A stretch of DNA of 64,000 bases from Methanolobus sp. (GTDB taxonomy: Archaea; Halobacteriota; Methanosarcinia; Methanosarcinales; Methanosarcinaceae): positions 1 to 64,000 of the forward strand of contig JAASSR010000003.1 in the NCBI GenBank assembly GCA_021767785.1, written 5' to 3'. Positions within the stretch are counted from its first letter, which is position 1; the number at the start of each line of letters is the position of its first letter. Both the position numbers and the translations under genes were made by a program. Shown here one piece after another: positions 29,643 to 38,952 of this stretch. The notes beneath the pieces are model-generated. The model was not told the DNA's origin, did not search any database, and saw only the letters and a list, made by a program, of their open reading frames with translations.

Positions 29643-29657
29643 AGGAGAAATATATAC

Positions 29658-30896
29658 ATGGAGCTGGAGTTCAAGGGTGCATGCAGGGAGGTCGGAAGGT
29701 CTGCGGTTCTTGTGGATGAGAAATTGATGGTGGATTACGGAGTATCACCAGGAGAGAATGTTAAATATCCTGTAAACGGATCCAGACCTGAAGCAGTACT
29801 TGTATCCCATGCACATATAGATCACTCCGGTGCAGTGCCAAACCTCATGGATCTGAATCCTGATGTATATATGACACCACCTACCTTTGATCTTTCACAC
29901 ATGCTGGCAAAGGATACTCTCAGGATCGCCGAAAGAGAGGGAGAGCTCCCGGCATACGATTCCATCGAGCTGACCAAATTTGCCCATAGAACAAAACAAA
30001 TAGATACGGGAATTAAGTTCCACACACATGGATTTGAAGCTGAGTTCCTTGATGCAGGACACATACCCGGTGCATCATCGATACACCTCAGGAATAAAGA
30101 AAACAAGAGCATTTTCTACACAGGTGATATCAATACCCTGGACACAAGACTTGTATCCGGTGCAACTGATCTTCCGGACTCTGACGTACTTATCACAGAG
30201 AGTACTTATTTCGGAGATGAGCATCCACCCCGTAAAGAAGTGGAAAAAAAGTTCATAGATTCCTTAATGGATACACTGAACATCGGAGGAAATGTCATCA
30301 TACCAGCCTTTGCTATTGGAAGGACCCAGGAGATACTCATGCTTCTGGATGCACATGGTATCAGAGCCTATGTCGATGGAATGGGAATACAGGCATACAG
30401 GATAATGTCCAGACACCCCGAATATATACGCAATCCCACACACCTCAAAAGGGCGTTCAATAATGCTATAATGGTCAGCGGGCGAAAAAGAGCAAACATA
30501 CCCCTGGAATCATCTGTTGTTGTGACAACCGCAGGGATGCTCAATGGCGGACCTGTACTATATTATATAAAAAAGTTATACAAGGATCCCAAATCAAAGA
30601 TAATACTCACCGGATACCAGGTTGAAGGCACAAATGGCAGAATGGCAATGGACACCGGCAATATAGAGAACGACGGGATCATACAGCATCTGAAACCGAA
30701 GATCGAGCAATATGATTTCTCAGCCCACTCAGGTGACAGGGAACTCAAAGAAATGGTAAAGGACTTCTGCAACCGTGGAACCGAACGTGTATTCACCATG
30801 CATGGAGATAACTGTGAAGGGTTTGCAGACTGGATCAAAGAAGAAGTAGGTGTTGAAGCACATGCTCCCGAACTCGGACAGCGCTTTACAGTCTGA
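29658..30896 (+). CDS. Beta-CASP metallo-beta-lactamase ribonuclease (aCPSF2-like)
   Basis: 412 aa, archaeal relative of CPSF73 without the N-terminal KH domains. Metal motifs in order: SHAHIDHSG (motif 2), LDAGHIPGASS (motif 3), YTGDIN (motif 4), beta-CASP motif A around ITESTYFGDE, then FSAHSGDREL (motif B) and TMHGDNCEGFADWI (motif C). Such enzymes cleave or trim RNA in 3'-end processing and decay. The short form suggests aCPSF2 rather than the KH-containing termination factor aCPSF1. It follows topA after 15 bases with its own GGAG site, so the two are probably cotranscribed. Confidence 0.92.
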   Translation: MELEFKGACREVGRSAVLVDEKLMVDYGVSPGENVKYPVNGSRPEAVLVSHAHIDHSGAVPNLMDLNPDVYMTPPTFDLSHMLAKDTLRIAEREGELPAYDSIELTKFAHRTKQIDTGIKFHTHGFEAEFLDAGHIPGASSIHLRNKENKSIFYTGDINTLDTRLVSGATDLPDSDVLITESTYFGDEHPPRKEVEKKFIDSLMDTLNIGGNVIIPAFAIGRTQEILMLLDAHGIRAYVDGMGIQAYRIMSRHPEYIRNPTHLKRAFNNAIMVSGRKRANIPLESSVVVTTAGMLNGGPVLYYIKKLYKDPKSKIILTGYQVEGTNGRMAMDTGNIENDGIIQHLKPKIEQYDFSAHSGDRELKEMVKDFCNRGTERVFTMHGDNCEGFADWIKEEVGVEAHAPELGQRFTV

Positions 30897-30956
30897 TTAT
30901 TTAAAAGGTTTTAGGTACCGAAAACATTGGACATGTATCTTATAAGAATAAGTTTT

Positions 30957-31598
30957 TTAAATACATGAAGTACCTGAATATTTCATATCATCGTTCATTC
31001 GCTTTACCCTGGACATTGTAACTTTAAGGTTCTCTATAGCATCTATATGTTCGGGATCGATCTTAAGCACCCTGGAGAAACATTCTGCTGCAGCCTCATA
31101 TTTCCCAAGACCGAAATATGCCAGACCCTTTTTGTTCCATACAACTGCAAACTTGTTATCCAGCTCGATCTCCTTGTGAACCTTGCTATAACATTCAATT
31201 GCTTCGTTGTGAGCTCCCATCATTCCAAGAATGTCACCTTTGTTGATCCAGGCGTTTTCATTAGTAGGATCGAGCTTAAGCACATGATTATAACATTTGA
31301 TAGCTGCTCTATTATTGCCGGTCTTGAAAAGAACAGCACCCATGTTACACCAGACATCTACATCATTTTTATTCAGACGGACGGATCTTTTGAAACATTC
31401 AAGGGCTTCATCGTCCTGTCCAAGAAAAGAAAGCGCAATTCCCTTATTATTCCATACAAGTGCTATTGCTTCGTCACTCCATAGTTCCGGGTCAAGATCC
31501 TCATGTTCCAGTATCAAAGTAAAATATTCTATTTTCTCTTCCGGATCTTCGGCATCAAAAGCTAATTTGAACCAATCCTCCGGTTTGTCAGAATCCAT
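30957..31598 (-). CDS. Tetratricopeptide repeat protein
   Basis: About 213 aa made of consecutive 34-residue TPR units, for example NENAWINKGDILGMMGAHNEAIECYSK-type units split by acidic linkers. A consensus run such as VWNKKGLAYFGLGKYEAAAE is easily seen. It is a protein-interaction scaffold with no catalytic part, cytoplasmic, no signal peptide. ATG 31598 is favoured; an in-frame TTG at 31610 directly abuts the GGAG site. The partner is unknown. Confidence 0.85.
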   Translation of the reverse strand: MDSDKPEDWFKLAFDAEDPEEKIEYFTLILEHEDLDPELWSDEAIALVWNNKGIALSFLGQDDEALECFKRSVRLNKNDVDVWCNMGAVLFKTGNNRAAIKCYNHVLKLDPTNENAWINKGDILGMMGAHNEAIECYSKVHKEIELDNKFAVVWNKKGLAYFGLGKYEAAAECFSRVLKIDPEHIDAIENLKVTMSRVKRMNDDMKYSGTSCI

Positions 31599-31804
31599 CC
31601 AGCCAACCAACTCCAGAATTAATAGGGACTTAACATAATATTATGTTTTTGCCAATACATTCCAAGTTATACTTTTCCTTAATGCATATAACATATTAAT
31701 TAAGTTATCGAAATAATCCAGAAAATAATCATATGTTCATAATATACCTAATTAAGTGTAAAAAATGAAAAATCACCAGAAATAGCGATCAGCAAAATAA
31801 GTTT

Positions 31805-31826
31805 CAATTATCCTGCAATTATCCTG
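31805..31826. repeat. Tandem 11-bp duplication
   Basis: CAATTATCCTG occurs twice head to tail directly outside the stop codon of the next minus-strand gene. It looks like a slippage duplication and may be neutral. Confidence 0.8.
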
Positions 31827-32357
31827 TTAATTACCTTTTTCAGGTAATTCTCTTCTGATATCATCGATATGGACAATTCTATTGGCATCAATACCTACCA
31901 GACACATGCCTTTTTTATCCATTGCCCAGCATCTGTCCTCTATATCCTCTGGTATTTTTTCAGATGGCAATTCTTCGGGGTCGATACTGCATGATCTGAG
32001 ACCCGGATATGCGTCAGGATTTAGCTCCATTATAGTTATGACCTTCTTCAACAGAGACAGGAGGACATTTATATCCTCATGGTCCCATTTCCGTATCCTG
32101 TCACATATAACAGAAATAATAGACTTTGCTACTCCCGGATTGGAAAGTATCTTACTTGAAAGGCAAATGGATGCATTATCATACTTGACATTATCATTCG
32201 GTCCGCGGAAACAGAATATTCCTTCACTGACCATTTCATCAAGGTCAAGAGGTGTGTCCGAGTTCTTTATGGCATTTTCTACTGTCACAATATCAAGATC
32301 ATAATCATCCGCAATTCTTCTGATAGCTTTTTCTATAACAACACCATTGTCTATCAT
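31827..32357 (-). CDS. Conserved hypothetical protein, cytoplasmic
   Basis: 176 aa, acidic, no signal peptide or membrane segment, and no domain I recognise. The N-terminal third (EKAIRRIADDYDLDIVTVEN) looks helical. Four cysteines are present, in IFCFRG, SICLSS, RSCSID and DRCWAMDKKGMCLVG, without a paired metal motif. It precedes nothing obvious functionally: mobA is 27 bases upstream on the same strand and may share its transcript. GGGAAGTG before the ATG supports the start. It looks real because of its codon use and operon placement. Confidence 0.7.
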   Translation of the reverse strand: MIDNGVVIEKAIRRIADDYDLDIVTVENAIKNSDTPLDLDEMVSEGIFCFRGPNDNVKYDNASICLSSKILSNPGVAKSIISVICDRIRKWDHEDINVLLSLLKKVITIMELNPDAYPGLRSCSIDPEELPSEKIPEDIEDRCWAMDKKGMCLVGIDANRIVHIDDIRRELPEKGN

Positions 32358-32384
32358 TCTGACACTTCCCGACCGGCAGAATAA

Positions 32385-33005
32385 TCATAAACGATCATAT
32401 ATCCGATTTTCCAGTTCGATCATATCCGATGGTGTATTAATGTTAACAAGGCTTTTAAGCTCTTTGTCTACTTTTTTTATCACTTCGGCATCAATATACA
32501 GTACATCTTCTAATAATGAAACAGGTGCAAGTATGCTCCTTTTGCCTTCCTTTATTGAACATACAACAGCATCAAGCATTGTATCTCTGCGATATATAGA
32601 ATGTAAGGTTTCCTTAGTTCCATGCTCATTTACAGGTATAATGGCATCATGCTCGTCCACCATATCGAACATCATGCTGATCAACATTTCATTGAGAAAA
32701 GGCATGTCACAGGCAACCGTAAAAACGTAATCCCCATGAGCTCTTTTAAAACCCGCAAAAATACCTGCAAGTGGCCCGGCATTTCTCATACTATCGGTCA
32801 CAACTTTCCTGTTAACCGTATGGTGAGAAAACTTCTTCCATTGCTCTTCATCTCTCAGGGAAACAATAACTTCATCGGATACATTATCCAGAACCGCAAG
32901 TGACCGTTCAAGCAAAGTTTTTTGCTGACACATGATCAAAGCTTTTTCCCTTCCATTCATCCTTGAACCAAGACCTCCTGCCAGCAATAGAGAAGAGCGT
33001 TTCAT
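32385..33005 (-). CDS. mobA: Molybdenum cofactor guanylyltransferase
   Basis: 206 aa nucleotidyltransferase-fold protein that attaches GMP to molybdopterin, giving the guanine dinucleotide cofactor needed by enzymes such as formylmethanofuran dehydrogenase. LLLAGGLGSRMNGREKAL is the GTP-binding signature, and VACDMPFLN is the metal-binding Asp block. The start at 33005 puts the signature at the N-terminus; a 12-residue longer in-frame form is less likely. It is 27 bases from the hypothetical gene downstream. Confidence 0.9.
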   Translation of the reverse strand: MKRSSLLLAGGLGSRMNGREKALIMCQQKTLLERSLAVLDNVSDEVIVSLRDEEQWKKFSHHTVNRKVVTDSMRNAGPLAGIFAGFKRAHGDYVFTVACDMPFLNEMLISMMFDMVDEHDAIIPVNEHGTKETLHSIYRRDTMLDAVVCSIKEGKRSILAPVSLLEDVLYIDAEVIKKVDKELKSLVNINTPSDMIELENRIYDRL

Positions 33006-33078
33006 AAATACAGACCCCTGATCATACACATCAAATTTCAACTATCTACTACTATCAAATACCAGCACACAGCAGAGT

Positions 33079-35070
33079 TCAGACAAGCCCCCTTCTGCGT
33101 TCACTTCTGTATTCATCAAGAATTGATTTTACCTGTTCATGTTCCTTTTCACGGCGGCGTTCTTCTGCTTTTTTCTCCCATTGATCAATGGCATTCTCAA
33201 GTATTTCGGGATTGACAGAAGCAAGATCACCGACACGGTGAACCCGTATATCCTTCAGGACCGGGACTTCATAATCATAGAAGGATTCCAGTGCCGCATG
33301 AGGCATATCTTCATCTTCCTTGATCAATACTGCCCTGACCCTGGCCTCGGAAAGCAATGAAGCTGTGACAGGACCGCCACCACTGGCATCATTCAGGAAT
33401 ATGACGTCATTTTCCTTGATACCGTACAGTTCTTTAGTATGCTGTATGGCTTCCCTTGTAAATGAAGAGATAACCTTTACAGGAATACCTTCACCTTTCA
33501 CTTCCTTTTTACGGATCTGTTTCAAACGTTTGTTCTGCTTGCGCTGTTTGCGCAGGGATCTGCGGGTTTTGGAAAGTTCCTTATTCAGCCTTTCTATTTC
33601 CTTATCTCTTATATTCATCTCTTTTTCTCTTCTTACCTGTCTATAGACTGAATTCCTGACCTTGTTGATCCGCATTTCCAGTGACTCTATTTTCCTGTCC
33701 TTTTGTCCTGATTCATATTTCAATTCGGCCACATAATCCTTGAGCTGTTTTACCTGAGCATTTTTCAGGTTGATTTCCTCACGCAGTTTCCTTATCTGCT
33801 CATCCTGCTCTGAATCTTCCTCCTTTACAGGCTCATGTTGCGGCTCAGGCTTCATCTTCACATTGATCTTTGATTCTGAAGCAACCTTTTCAATAGCTTC
33901 ATCTATTGAAGCACCATTGATAACATAGAACTTTATACTGTCAAGATCAAGATATTTAGGCGCTCGCTTTTCAACCCTTGAGAAAACATTCTTGTATGCT
34001 TTATAAGTAGCCATTGCAGCCGTCAGAGAATCACGTTCATGATCATTGGAATAACCGAATTTACGTGCAAGTGCAATTTTCTCCTCTGCCCTGATCTCAC
34101 CACCGGGACTCCAGATAACCGCATTGAAACTCCGACGTATCTTTTCCACTGCCGAGGGAACGGGATAAACATCAGTAGCCACTATTGCAGGTTTACCATA
34201 TTCAGCTATCATCCTGACAACCTCATCATGTGAAATTCCGCGTATACTTTCCGACAAAAGAAGTTCACCGTCAAAAGATAGAATAGCTATGCCTACAGTG
34301 GTTCCCGGATCGATTCCGACAATCGTGTACTTTCGTCCTGTTTTCTTAATGGGAATATATTGTATCTTGTCTCTTTCCACACTTTTTACCTTGACCTGCA
34401 CATCGGCGTTTGAAGATGATTTGACCGGAATTAAGCTACGTCTTGCATTTACGGTATATTCGGCCCGTACATACCCACCGAATCCTTTTTTGATGTTTTC
34501 GGTATATGTATATCCGGTATCCCGGGAGAATTTGCGCAGAATACTGTCGATCTCCCTGCTTTTTTCCTTAACAGCTCCGTGGACCTTTCTTCTATAACGG
34601 TTCTGGCTCCAGCCGCCCCTTCCAAGAGAACGGGCACGGCTTACTTTTATACGGGTAATATCCTCGAACAGTGAGACCTCAACACCTACACCCAGACTTG
34701 CCAGTATAGCACAGACTTCTGCTTCCTGAACCGGGTCGAACTGATTGAAAGATAGACCATGTTCTTTACCCAGACGAATAAGTGATTTCTGGTGAATACC
34801 TCCGGTAACCTGCACAAGTTTCGTATTCTCAGGTAGTTTTTCAAGGAGACGGATGAGATCCCTTTTGTCTGCTGCAAGCTCGAAAATGTTGTCAACGGCA
34901 ATATAATCAGGACGGTCGCGGTTCAGCATCCGCAATATCCTGTGGAGCCGTATCATTGTATAATGTTCTATTTCCCCGTCTTTCAGAACGGCAACAGCAT
35001 ACCTGGGAACTTCCTGTGCCCTGGAAGAACCCTTTGCTATGTCGATCCCGTATATAACCCCGTTTTGCAT
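33079..35070 (-). CDS. DUF460 protein with RNase H-like domain and long coiled coil
   Basis: About 663 aa. The N-terminal half has two RNase H-fold-like blocks: YGIDIAKGSS at the start and VGIDPGTTVGIAILSFDGEL at about residue 250, both with the Asp of RuvC/RNase H superfamily sites. A long charged coiled coil spans roughly residues 410-540. The C-terminal domain carries DASGGGPVTASLLSEA. The family is archaeal and of unknown function; a nucleic-acid role is an inference from the fold. Start at ATG 35070 (TTG 35079 is possible). Tandem with rio2 upstream, 30 bases away. Confidence 0.85.
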   Translation of the reverse strand: MQNGVIYGIDIAKGSSRAQEVPRYAVAVLKDGEIEHYTMIRLHRILRMLNRDRPDYIAVDNIFELAADKRDLIRLLEKLPENTKLVQVTGGIHQKSLIRLGKEHGLSFNQFDPVQEAEVCAILASLGVGVEVSLFEDITRIKVSRARSLGRGGWSQNRYRRKVHGAVKEKSREIDSILRKFSRDTGYTYTENIKKGFGGYVRAEYTVNARRSLIPVKSSSNADVQVKVKSVERDKIQYIPIKKTGRKYTIVGIDPGTTVGIAILSFDGELLLSESIRGISHDEVVRMIAEYGKPAIVATDVYPVPSAVEKIRRSFNAVIWSPGGEIRAEEKIALARKFGYSNDHERDSLTAAMATYKAYKNVFSRVEKRAPKYLDLDSIKFYVINGASIDEAIEKVASESKINVKMKPEPQHEPVKEEDSEQDEQIRKLREEINLKNAQVKQLKDYVAELKYESGQKDRKIESLEMRINKVRNSVYRQVRREKEMNIRDKEIERLNKELSKTRRSLRKQRKQNKRLKQIRKKEVKGEGIPVKVISSFTREAIQHTKELYGIKENDVIFLNDASGGGPVTASLLSEARVRAVLIKEDEDMPHAALESFYDYEVPVLKDIRVHRVGDLASVNPEILENAIDQWEKKAEERRREKEHEQVKSILDEYRSERRRGLV

Positions 35071-35102
35071 ACAATTCAATTTATGTCGCTACTAAGATAT
35101 AT

Positions 35103-36011
35103 TTATGACTGCACACTGTTTTTTATATCGGATATGATCTCTTCAATATCTCTTTCGATCTTACAGTTGCCCTTATACTTGCGTTTGAAATGTTTCAGGA
35201 CGTTGGAGACATCCCTTCTGAGTAATTCGTCCGCATGGGGATGAGTTGTTTCTATATACTGGGGCCAGTCTATGAACTGCACTCCATCCTCATTTACGAA
35301 AATGTTGTATTCGCTGAGATCAGAGTGGATATAACCTTCTTTATAGATCAGACCGATCTGACGGATTACCTCATCAAAGAACCACTGAGGTTCAAGTACT
35401 CTGGTCTTGTAGAGAAGTGTGCCCTTTGCGACATCCATGACAAGAGCATGACGATTATTATCAAGAAGTTTCGGGACAGATACTTTAGGGTACAGTTTTT
35501 TAAGAATTTCCGCTTCCCTCTTTGCTGCAAGTCTTGCTGCGTATATCCATGAGAAATGTTCCCTGTCCTTGAGATGAGAACGTGTTCTTTTAACAGTTTT
35601 GAAACTGGTTCTGCCTTCACGATGGAACTTCAGAATGACACCTTTTGCTTCCCCGATGGCAAGCTCAGGTTCTTTCACAGCCTCATGAACAACGGATTCC
35701 TTACCAACACCGATCTCGTCTCCTATTGCACTGATGATGCCTCTTTTAACAAAAGCATTGAGAGCAAGAGCATCGTATCCGTCAAAGTATATCTGATAGC
35801 CTTCATAGGGATTCTTGATACCAAGAACCATATTGTTCTTTATCAGTAAACTCAGTTTATACTCAAGTGTAGAAACAGGAAGGCGAGTATATTTTATTAG
35901 TTCCTCAATGGGAACCCACTCAAAATGCTTCATCCCGATCTCAATACCAGTAAGTATGCGCAGATCCTTACTGTCCAGTTCCCTGAATAATTTCACAACG
36001 TCATCTATCAT
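35103..36011 (-). CDS. rio2: RIO2-type atypical serine/threonine kinase
   Basis: 302 aa. An N-terminal winged-helix domain (about residues 1-90) precedes a RIO kinase domain with the nucleotide loop IGVGKESVVHEA, the catalytic HSDLSEYNIFV and the metal-binding FIDWPQ. Rio2 acts in maturation of the small ribosomal subunit, functioning more as an ATPase than a classical kinase. AGGGAG sits six bases before the ATG. It lies upstream of the DUF460 gene, a possible operon with a ribosome or RNA theme. Confidence 0.95.
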   Translation of the reverse strand: MIDDVVKLFRELDSKDLRILTGIEIGMKHFEWVPIEELIKYTRLPVSTLEYKLSLLIKNNMVLGIKNPYEGYQIYFDGYDALALNAFVKRGIISAIGDEIGVGKESVVHEAVKEPELAIGEAKGVILKFHREGRTSFKTVKRTRSHLKDREHFSWIYAARLAAKREAEILKKLYPKVSVPKLLDNNRHALVMDVAKGTLLYKTRVLEPQWFFDEVIRQIGLIYKEGYIHSDLSEYNIFVNEDGVQFIDWPQYIETTHPHADELLRRDVSNVLKHFKRKYKGNCKIERDIEEIISDIKNSVQS

Positions 36012-36109
36012 TTGCTCCCTAATTGATGCGATGGTTTAGATGATTTTTGGTAGAGTGTGCGGGCCCAGAGAAATTAAGACAAAAGCTAAAACCGAAGATT
36101 GCCGAATGT

Positions 36110-37294
36110 TCAGGTAAATTCGCCCCAACCTTCTTCCTCTACACGCCTTATAACTTCCTTGAGCGGCAGACCAACTTTATCGGCAACCCTGCGGCAATCC
36201 TCGTACTCGGCAGAGATGTGTAATATCTCACCGGTTCTGTCCTGTGCAATTTTTACGGCAACCATGAATTCCTCACCTTTAAGCCGTATTTTGACTTTAT
36301 CCAGCCTTCGGTCGGCTACGAAACGATGGACCGTGGGTATCACACGGATTCCCAGAGTACCGGTTTCTTTCATAATTTGCCTGGCGATACGTTCACTGTT
36401 CCGGGATTTTGTTATTACCTTAATAATATGGCCGGATCTGCCTTTTTTCATTATTGTAGGAGTGATGGCAACGTCCCTTGCTCCAGCAGCAAGCAGTTTG
36501 TCGAAAAGATTTCCTAGAACCTCACCGGTGACATCATCCACATTGGTTTCCAGAACCTCGATACTGTCCTTTGTCAGTACATCATCCATTTCTATTAAGA
36601 TACTCCGCAGCACGTTGGGATCTTCTGTGTCTGCATCACCGGCTCCGTAACCTACTGAAAGGACCTTGCCTTTTGGAAGACTTTCAATGGGTCTTGCAAA
36701 ATGAGACAGTAAAGCGGCTCCTGTGGGTGTGAGCAACTCCCGGTCTCCTGAACCATAGGAATGAAGCCTGCCTGCCCGCAGAATTTCAAGGGTTGCCGGA
36801 GCAGGAACTGCCATATATCCATGGGCCGCCCTGACCCTGCCACCTCCAACATTGACAGGAGTGCAGAATATTGAATCCGCAGATAACTCATGGATCGCTG
36901 CACAGGAACCTATGACATCAGCAAGGGCATCGTTCTGTCCGACTTCATGGAAATGCAGCTCTTCCGGTGACTCTCCATGAACCTTTGATTCTGCTTTGGC
37001 CATTATCGCAAAAACATCAAGAGCACTTTTTTCCACCATTGCCGGAAGTCCGGCAGATATTATAATGTCCACAAGATCACTGTAACGTCTTGAATGCTCA
37101 TCATGTACTGAATCTATGTGTACATCAACTGCATGGATACCTTTTTTGCTGACACTGCCAACGGATACTGACACATCCACTGCGGATTCTATGATCTCAA
37201 TTATCTTTGGAGCGTCTGCTCCAAGACTGATAAGACTTCCAAGTACCATATCTCCGGCTGCACCTGAGAAAGGATCGAATATAAGAGACTTCAT
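36110..37294 (-). CDS. larC: LarC-family nickel insertion protein (nickel pincer cofactor)
   Basis: 394 aa, DUF111 family. In lactate-racemase systems LarC is a CTP-dependent cyclometallase that inserts nickel into the pincer nucleotide. DPFSGAAGDMVLGSLISLGA at the N-terminus and LHFHEVGQNDALADVIGS are diagnostic. Here the protein is one continuous frame, unlike the split or frameshifted larC1/larC2 of Lactobacillus. I start at ATG 37294, where the family motif begins. It follows larB by 63 bases; LarA and LarE are absent from this window. Confidence 0.93.
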   Translation of the reverse strand: MKSLIFDPFSGAAGDMVLGSLISLGADAPKIIEIIESAVDVSVSVGSVSKKGIHAVDVHIDSVHDEHSRRYSDLVDIIISAGLPAMVEKSALDVFAIMAKAESKVHGESPEELHFHEVGQNDALADVIGSCAAIHELSADSIFCTPVNVGGGRVRAAHGYMAVPAPATLEILRAGRLHSYGSGDRELLTPTGAALLSHFARPIESLPKGKVLSVGYGAGDADTEDPNVLRSILIEMDDVLTKDSIEVLETNVDDVTGEVLGNLFDKLLAAGARDVAITPTIMKKGRSGHIIKVITKSRNSERIARQIMKETGTLGIRVIPTVHRFVADRRLDKVKIRLKGEEFMVAVKIAQDRTGEILHISAEYEDCRRVADKVGLPLKEVIRRVEEEGWGEFT

Positions 37295-37357
37295 TTTATC
37301 ATTTCCAAATTGCATGTTGAAATTTTAAACAGCAGGTCAATCTGTTCTGTGGAACTA

Positions 37358-38128
37358 TCATTCTCTTGCTTCTGCAACCCTGTTGGCTATCCTTGCTGCA
37401 AAGGCACCTGCAACAAAACCGGCATCTATATTCACAACAGAAAGAACCGAACATGACTGTAACATAGAAAGCAGTGCAGCCTCACCTTTCGCACCGGCAC
37501 CGTATCCGGTAGATACCGGCAACCCGATCACAGGAACATCCAGAAGACCGGAAACTACAGTCGGCAAAGTACCTTCTCTTCCTGCAGCCACTACAACAGA
37601 ATCCGGTTTTTTGTCCCTGAGCCTCTGCATTTCACCGATGAGCCTGTGAAACCCGGCAACTCCCACATCATAGATAGCAATGGTATCACAGCCCATTTCA
37701 GATGCCACCATCCTTGCCTCTTCAGCAGCATCAATATCCGCAGTACCGGCAGTGATTATGGCAACCACTCCTCCGCTCCTTGGAGCAGGTGTGCCGTTGT
37801 GGACCACCACGGCTGTGGAATGAAGATCCCATTCAAGTTCGTCGGCTTTGAAACTGGAAAGTATCATTTCTCTGTGTTTATCCCCGAGCCTTGTTATAAG
37901 CACCCGACCTGTTGCAGATATCTGGGCCTTTGCTATTTCAACAACATCTGCAGGGTCTTTACCCTCTGCAAGTATGGCTTCCATTATACCTGTTCGATGT
38001 TTTCGGAAAATATCGATCTTGGCAATGTCGGTAACAGGAACGTATCCCATGGAGCGGATATGAGATTCTGCAGTATCTATATCGGTCTCGTTGTTCTTCA
38101 GCTTGTTTAATACACTTTTAAGGTCCAT
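37358..38128 (-). CDS. larB: LarB: nickel pincer nucleotide biosynthesis carboxylase/hydrolase
   Basis: 256 aa, related to PurE (AIR carboxylase). LarB carboxylates and hydrolyses nicotinic acid adenine dinucleotide in pincer-cofactor synthesis. The C-terminal PurE-like part has IITAGTADIDAAEEARMV, VVAAGREGTLPTVVSGLLDVPV and the STGYGAGAKGEAALLSML run. The start follows AGGAGT. Operon partner of larC. In a methanogen the final substrate enzyme is unknown. Confidence 0.92.
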   Translation of the reverse strand: MDLKSVLNKLKNNETDIDTAESHIRSMGYVPVTDIAKIDIFRKHRTGIMEAILAEGKDPADVVEIAKAQISATGRVLITRLGDKHREMILSSFKADELEWDLHSTAVVVHNGTPAPRSGGVVAIITAGTADIDAAEEARMVASEMGCDTIAIYDVGVAGFHRLIGEMQRLRDKKPDSVVVAAGREGTLPTVVSGLLDVPVIGLPVSTGYGAGAKGEAALLSMLQSCSVLSVVNIDAGFVAGAFAARIANRVAEARE

Positions 38129-38259
38129 TTTTACTCCTGCTCTATTTTAGATAAACTGCTATTTAAGCCTAATAATAGGTAATTAACAAATAAGTATAAT
38201 TCGTATAATATTGTGAAGTGAATAGAAAACTATAATATAGATTAGACGGTGTTCAAATT

Positions 38260-38469
38260 ATGGAAGGACCACTTGGAAAACTATATGATATGCCAGCAAC
38301 TGTACTGATGATAATTGGCCTGGTGTTGAGTGCTTTCCTTTTCTATAGTCTTATGAAGGCGGCGGAAAACGGAAATCTCTTGATGGTGATATTACTCGCT
38401 GTCTCAATATCCATTGTAGCCTTTGTAGTAAGCAGGGCAATTAAACATCAAAAAATAAAAGAGTTATAA
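38260..38469 (+). CDS. Small two-helix membrane protein (hypothetical)
   Basis: 69 aa with two hydrophobic segments (VLMIIGLVLSAFLFYSLM and LLMVILLAVSISIVAFVV) joined by a short charged turn, and a basic C-terminus. The shape is a helical hairpin in the membrane; function unknown. GGTG stands before the ATG. It is divergent from larB and convergent with the DUF2111 gene. Confidence 0.65.
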   Translation: MEGPLGKLYDMPATVLMIIGLVLSAFLFYSLMKAAENGNLLMVILLAVSISIVAFVVSRAIKHQKIKEL

Positions 38470-38494
38470 ATGAACCTGTGAGATCGCTGATATT

Positions 38495-38914
38495 TCACTT
38501 CATTTTTCTCCTTGACTCTTCCACTTCATCGATAACACCTGGATATTCCCTGAACATTGAAAGTATATCAAGGGCGGCTACAAGGTCCACAACTCCTATT
38601 GCACCTATTGCCTCACCCCGTACCGTTCTAATAGGGGCAACGACAACAGATTTACCTCTGTATACGCCTTCGGAGGGAACTGTTCTAATGATTGAATTTG
38701 TCTTCATTACCTCTTCCAGCACCGGCCCGGTGTAGTCCCTGTCCATGATGACTCCTCTTTCCATACGGATTCCTTTACAATTGAGGCTGCGCATGGTTAT
38801 CGGGATTCCCAGGAGGGTGTGTATTGCACTTGCTATGGGTTCCAGATCATCCGCCGTGGAATCGGAGCATATTTTCAGACAAATATCACCATTAAGTTCT
38901 TCATCGCATGTCAT
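38495..38914 (-). CDS. DUF2111 family protein
   Basis: 139 aa, methanogen-restricted family of unknown function. The C-terminal part (RTVPSEGVYRGKSVVVAPIR and GEAIGAIGVVDLVAALDI) resembles a GAF/PAS-like ligand-binding fold, which suggests a sensor without an output domain. GGTGAG precedes the ATG. It is about 40 bases from trxB on the same strand and could share the trxB transcript. Confidence 0.75.
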   Translation of the reverse strand: MTCDEELNGDICLKICSDSTADDLEPIASAIHTLLGIPITMRSLNCKGIRMERGVIMDRDYTGPVLEEVMKTNSIIRTVPSEGVYRGKSVVVAPIRTVRGEAIGAIGVVDLVAALDILSMFREYPGVIDEVEESRRKMK

Positions 38915-38952
38915 TTTTAACTCACCTTTCTATTTAAACGGAAGAGATTTCA

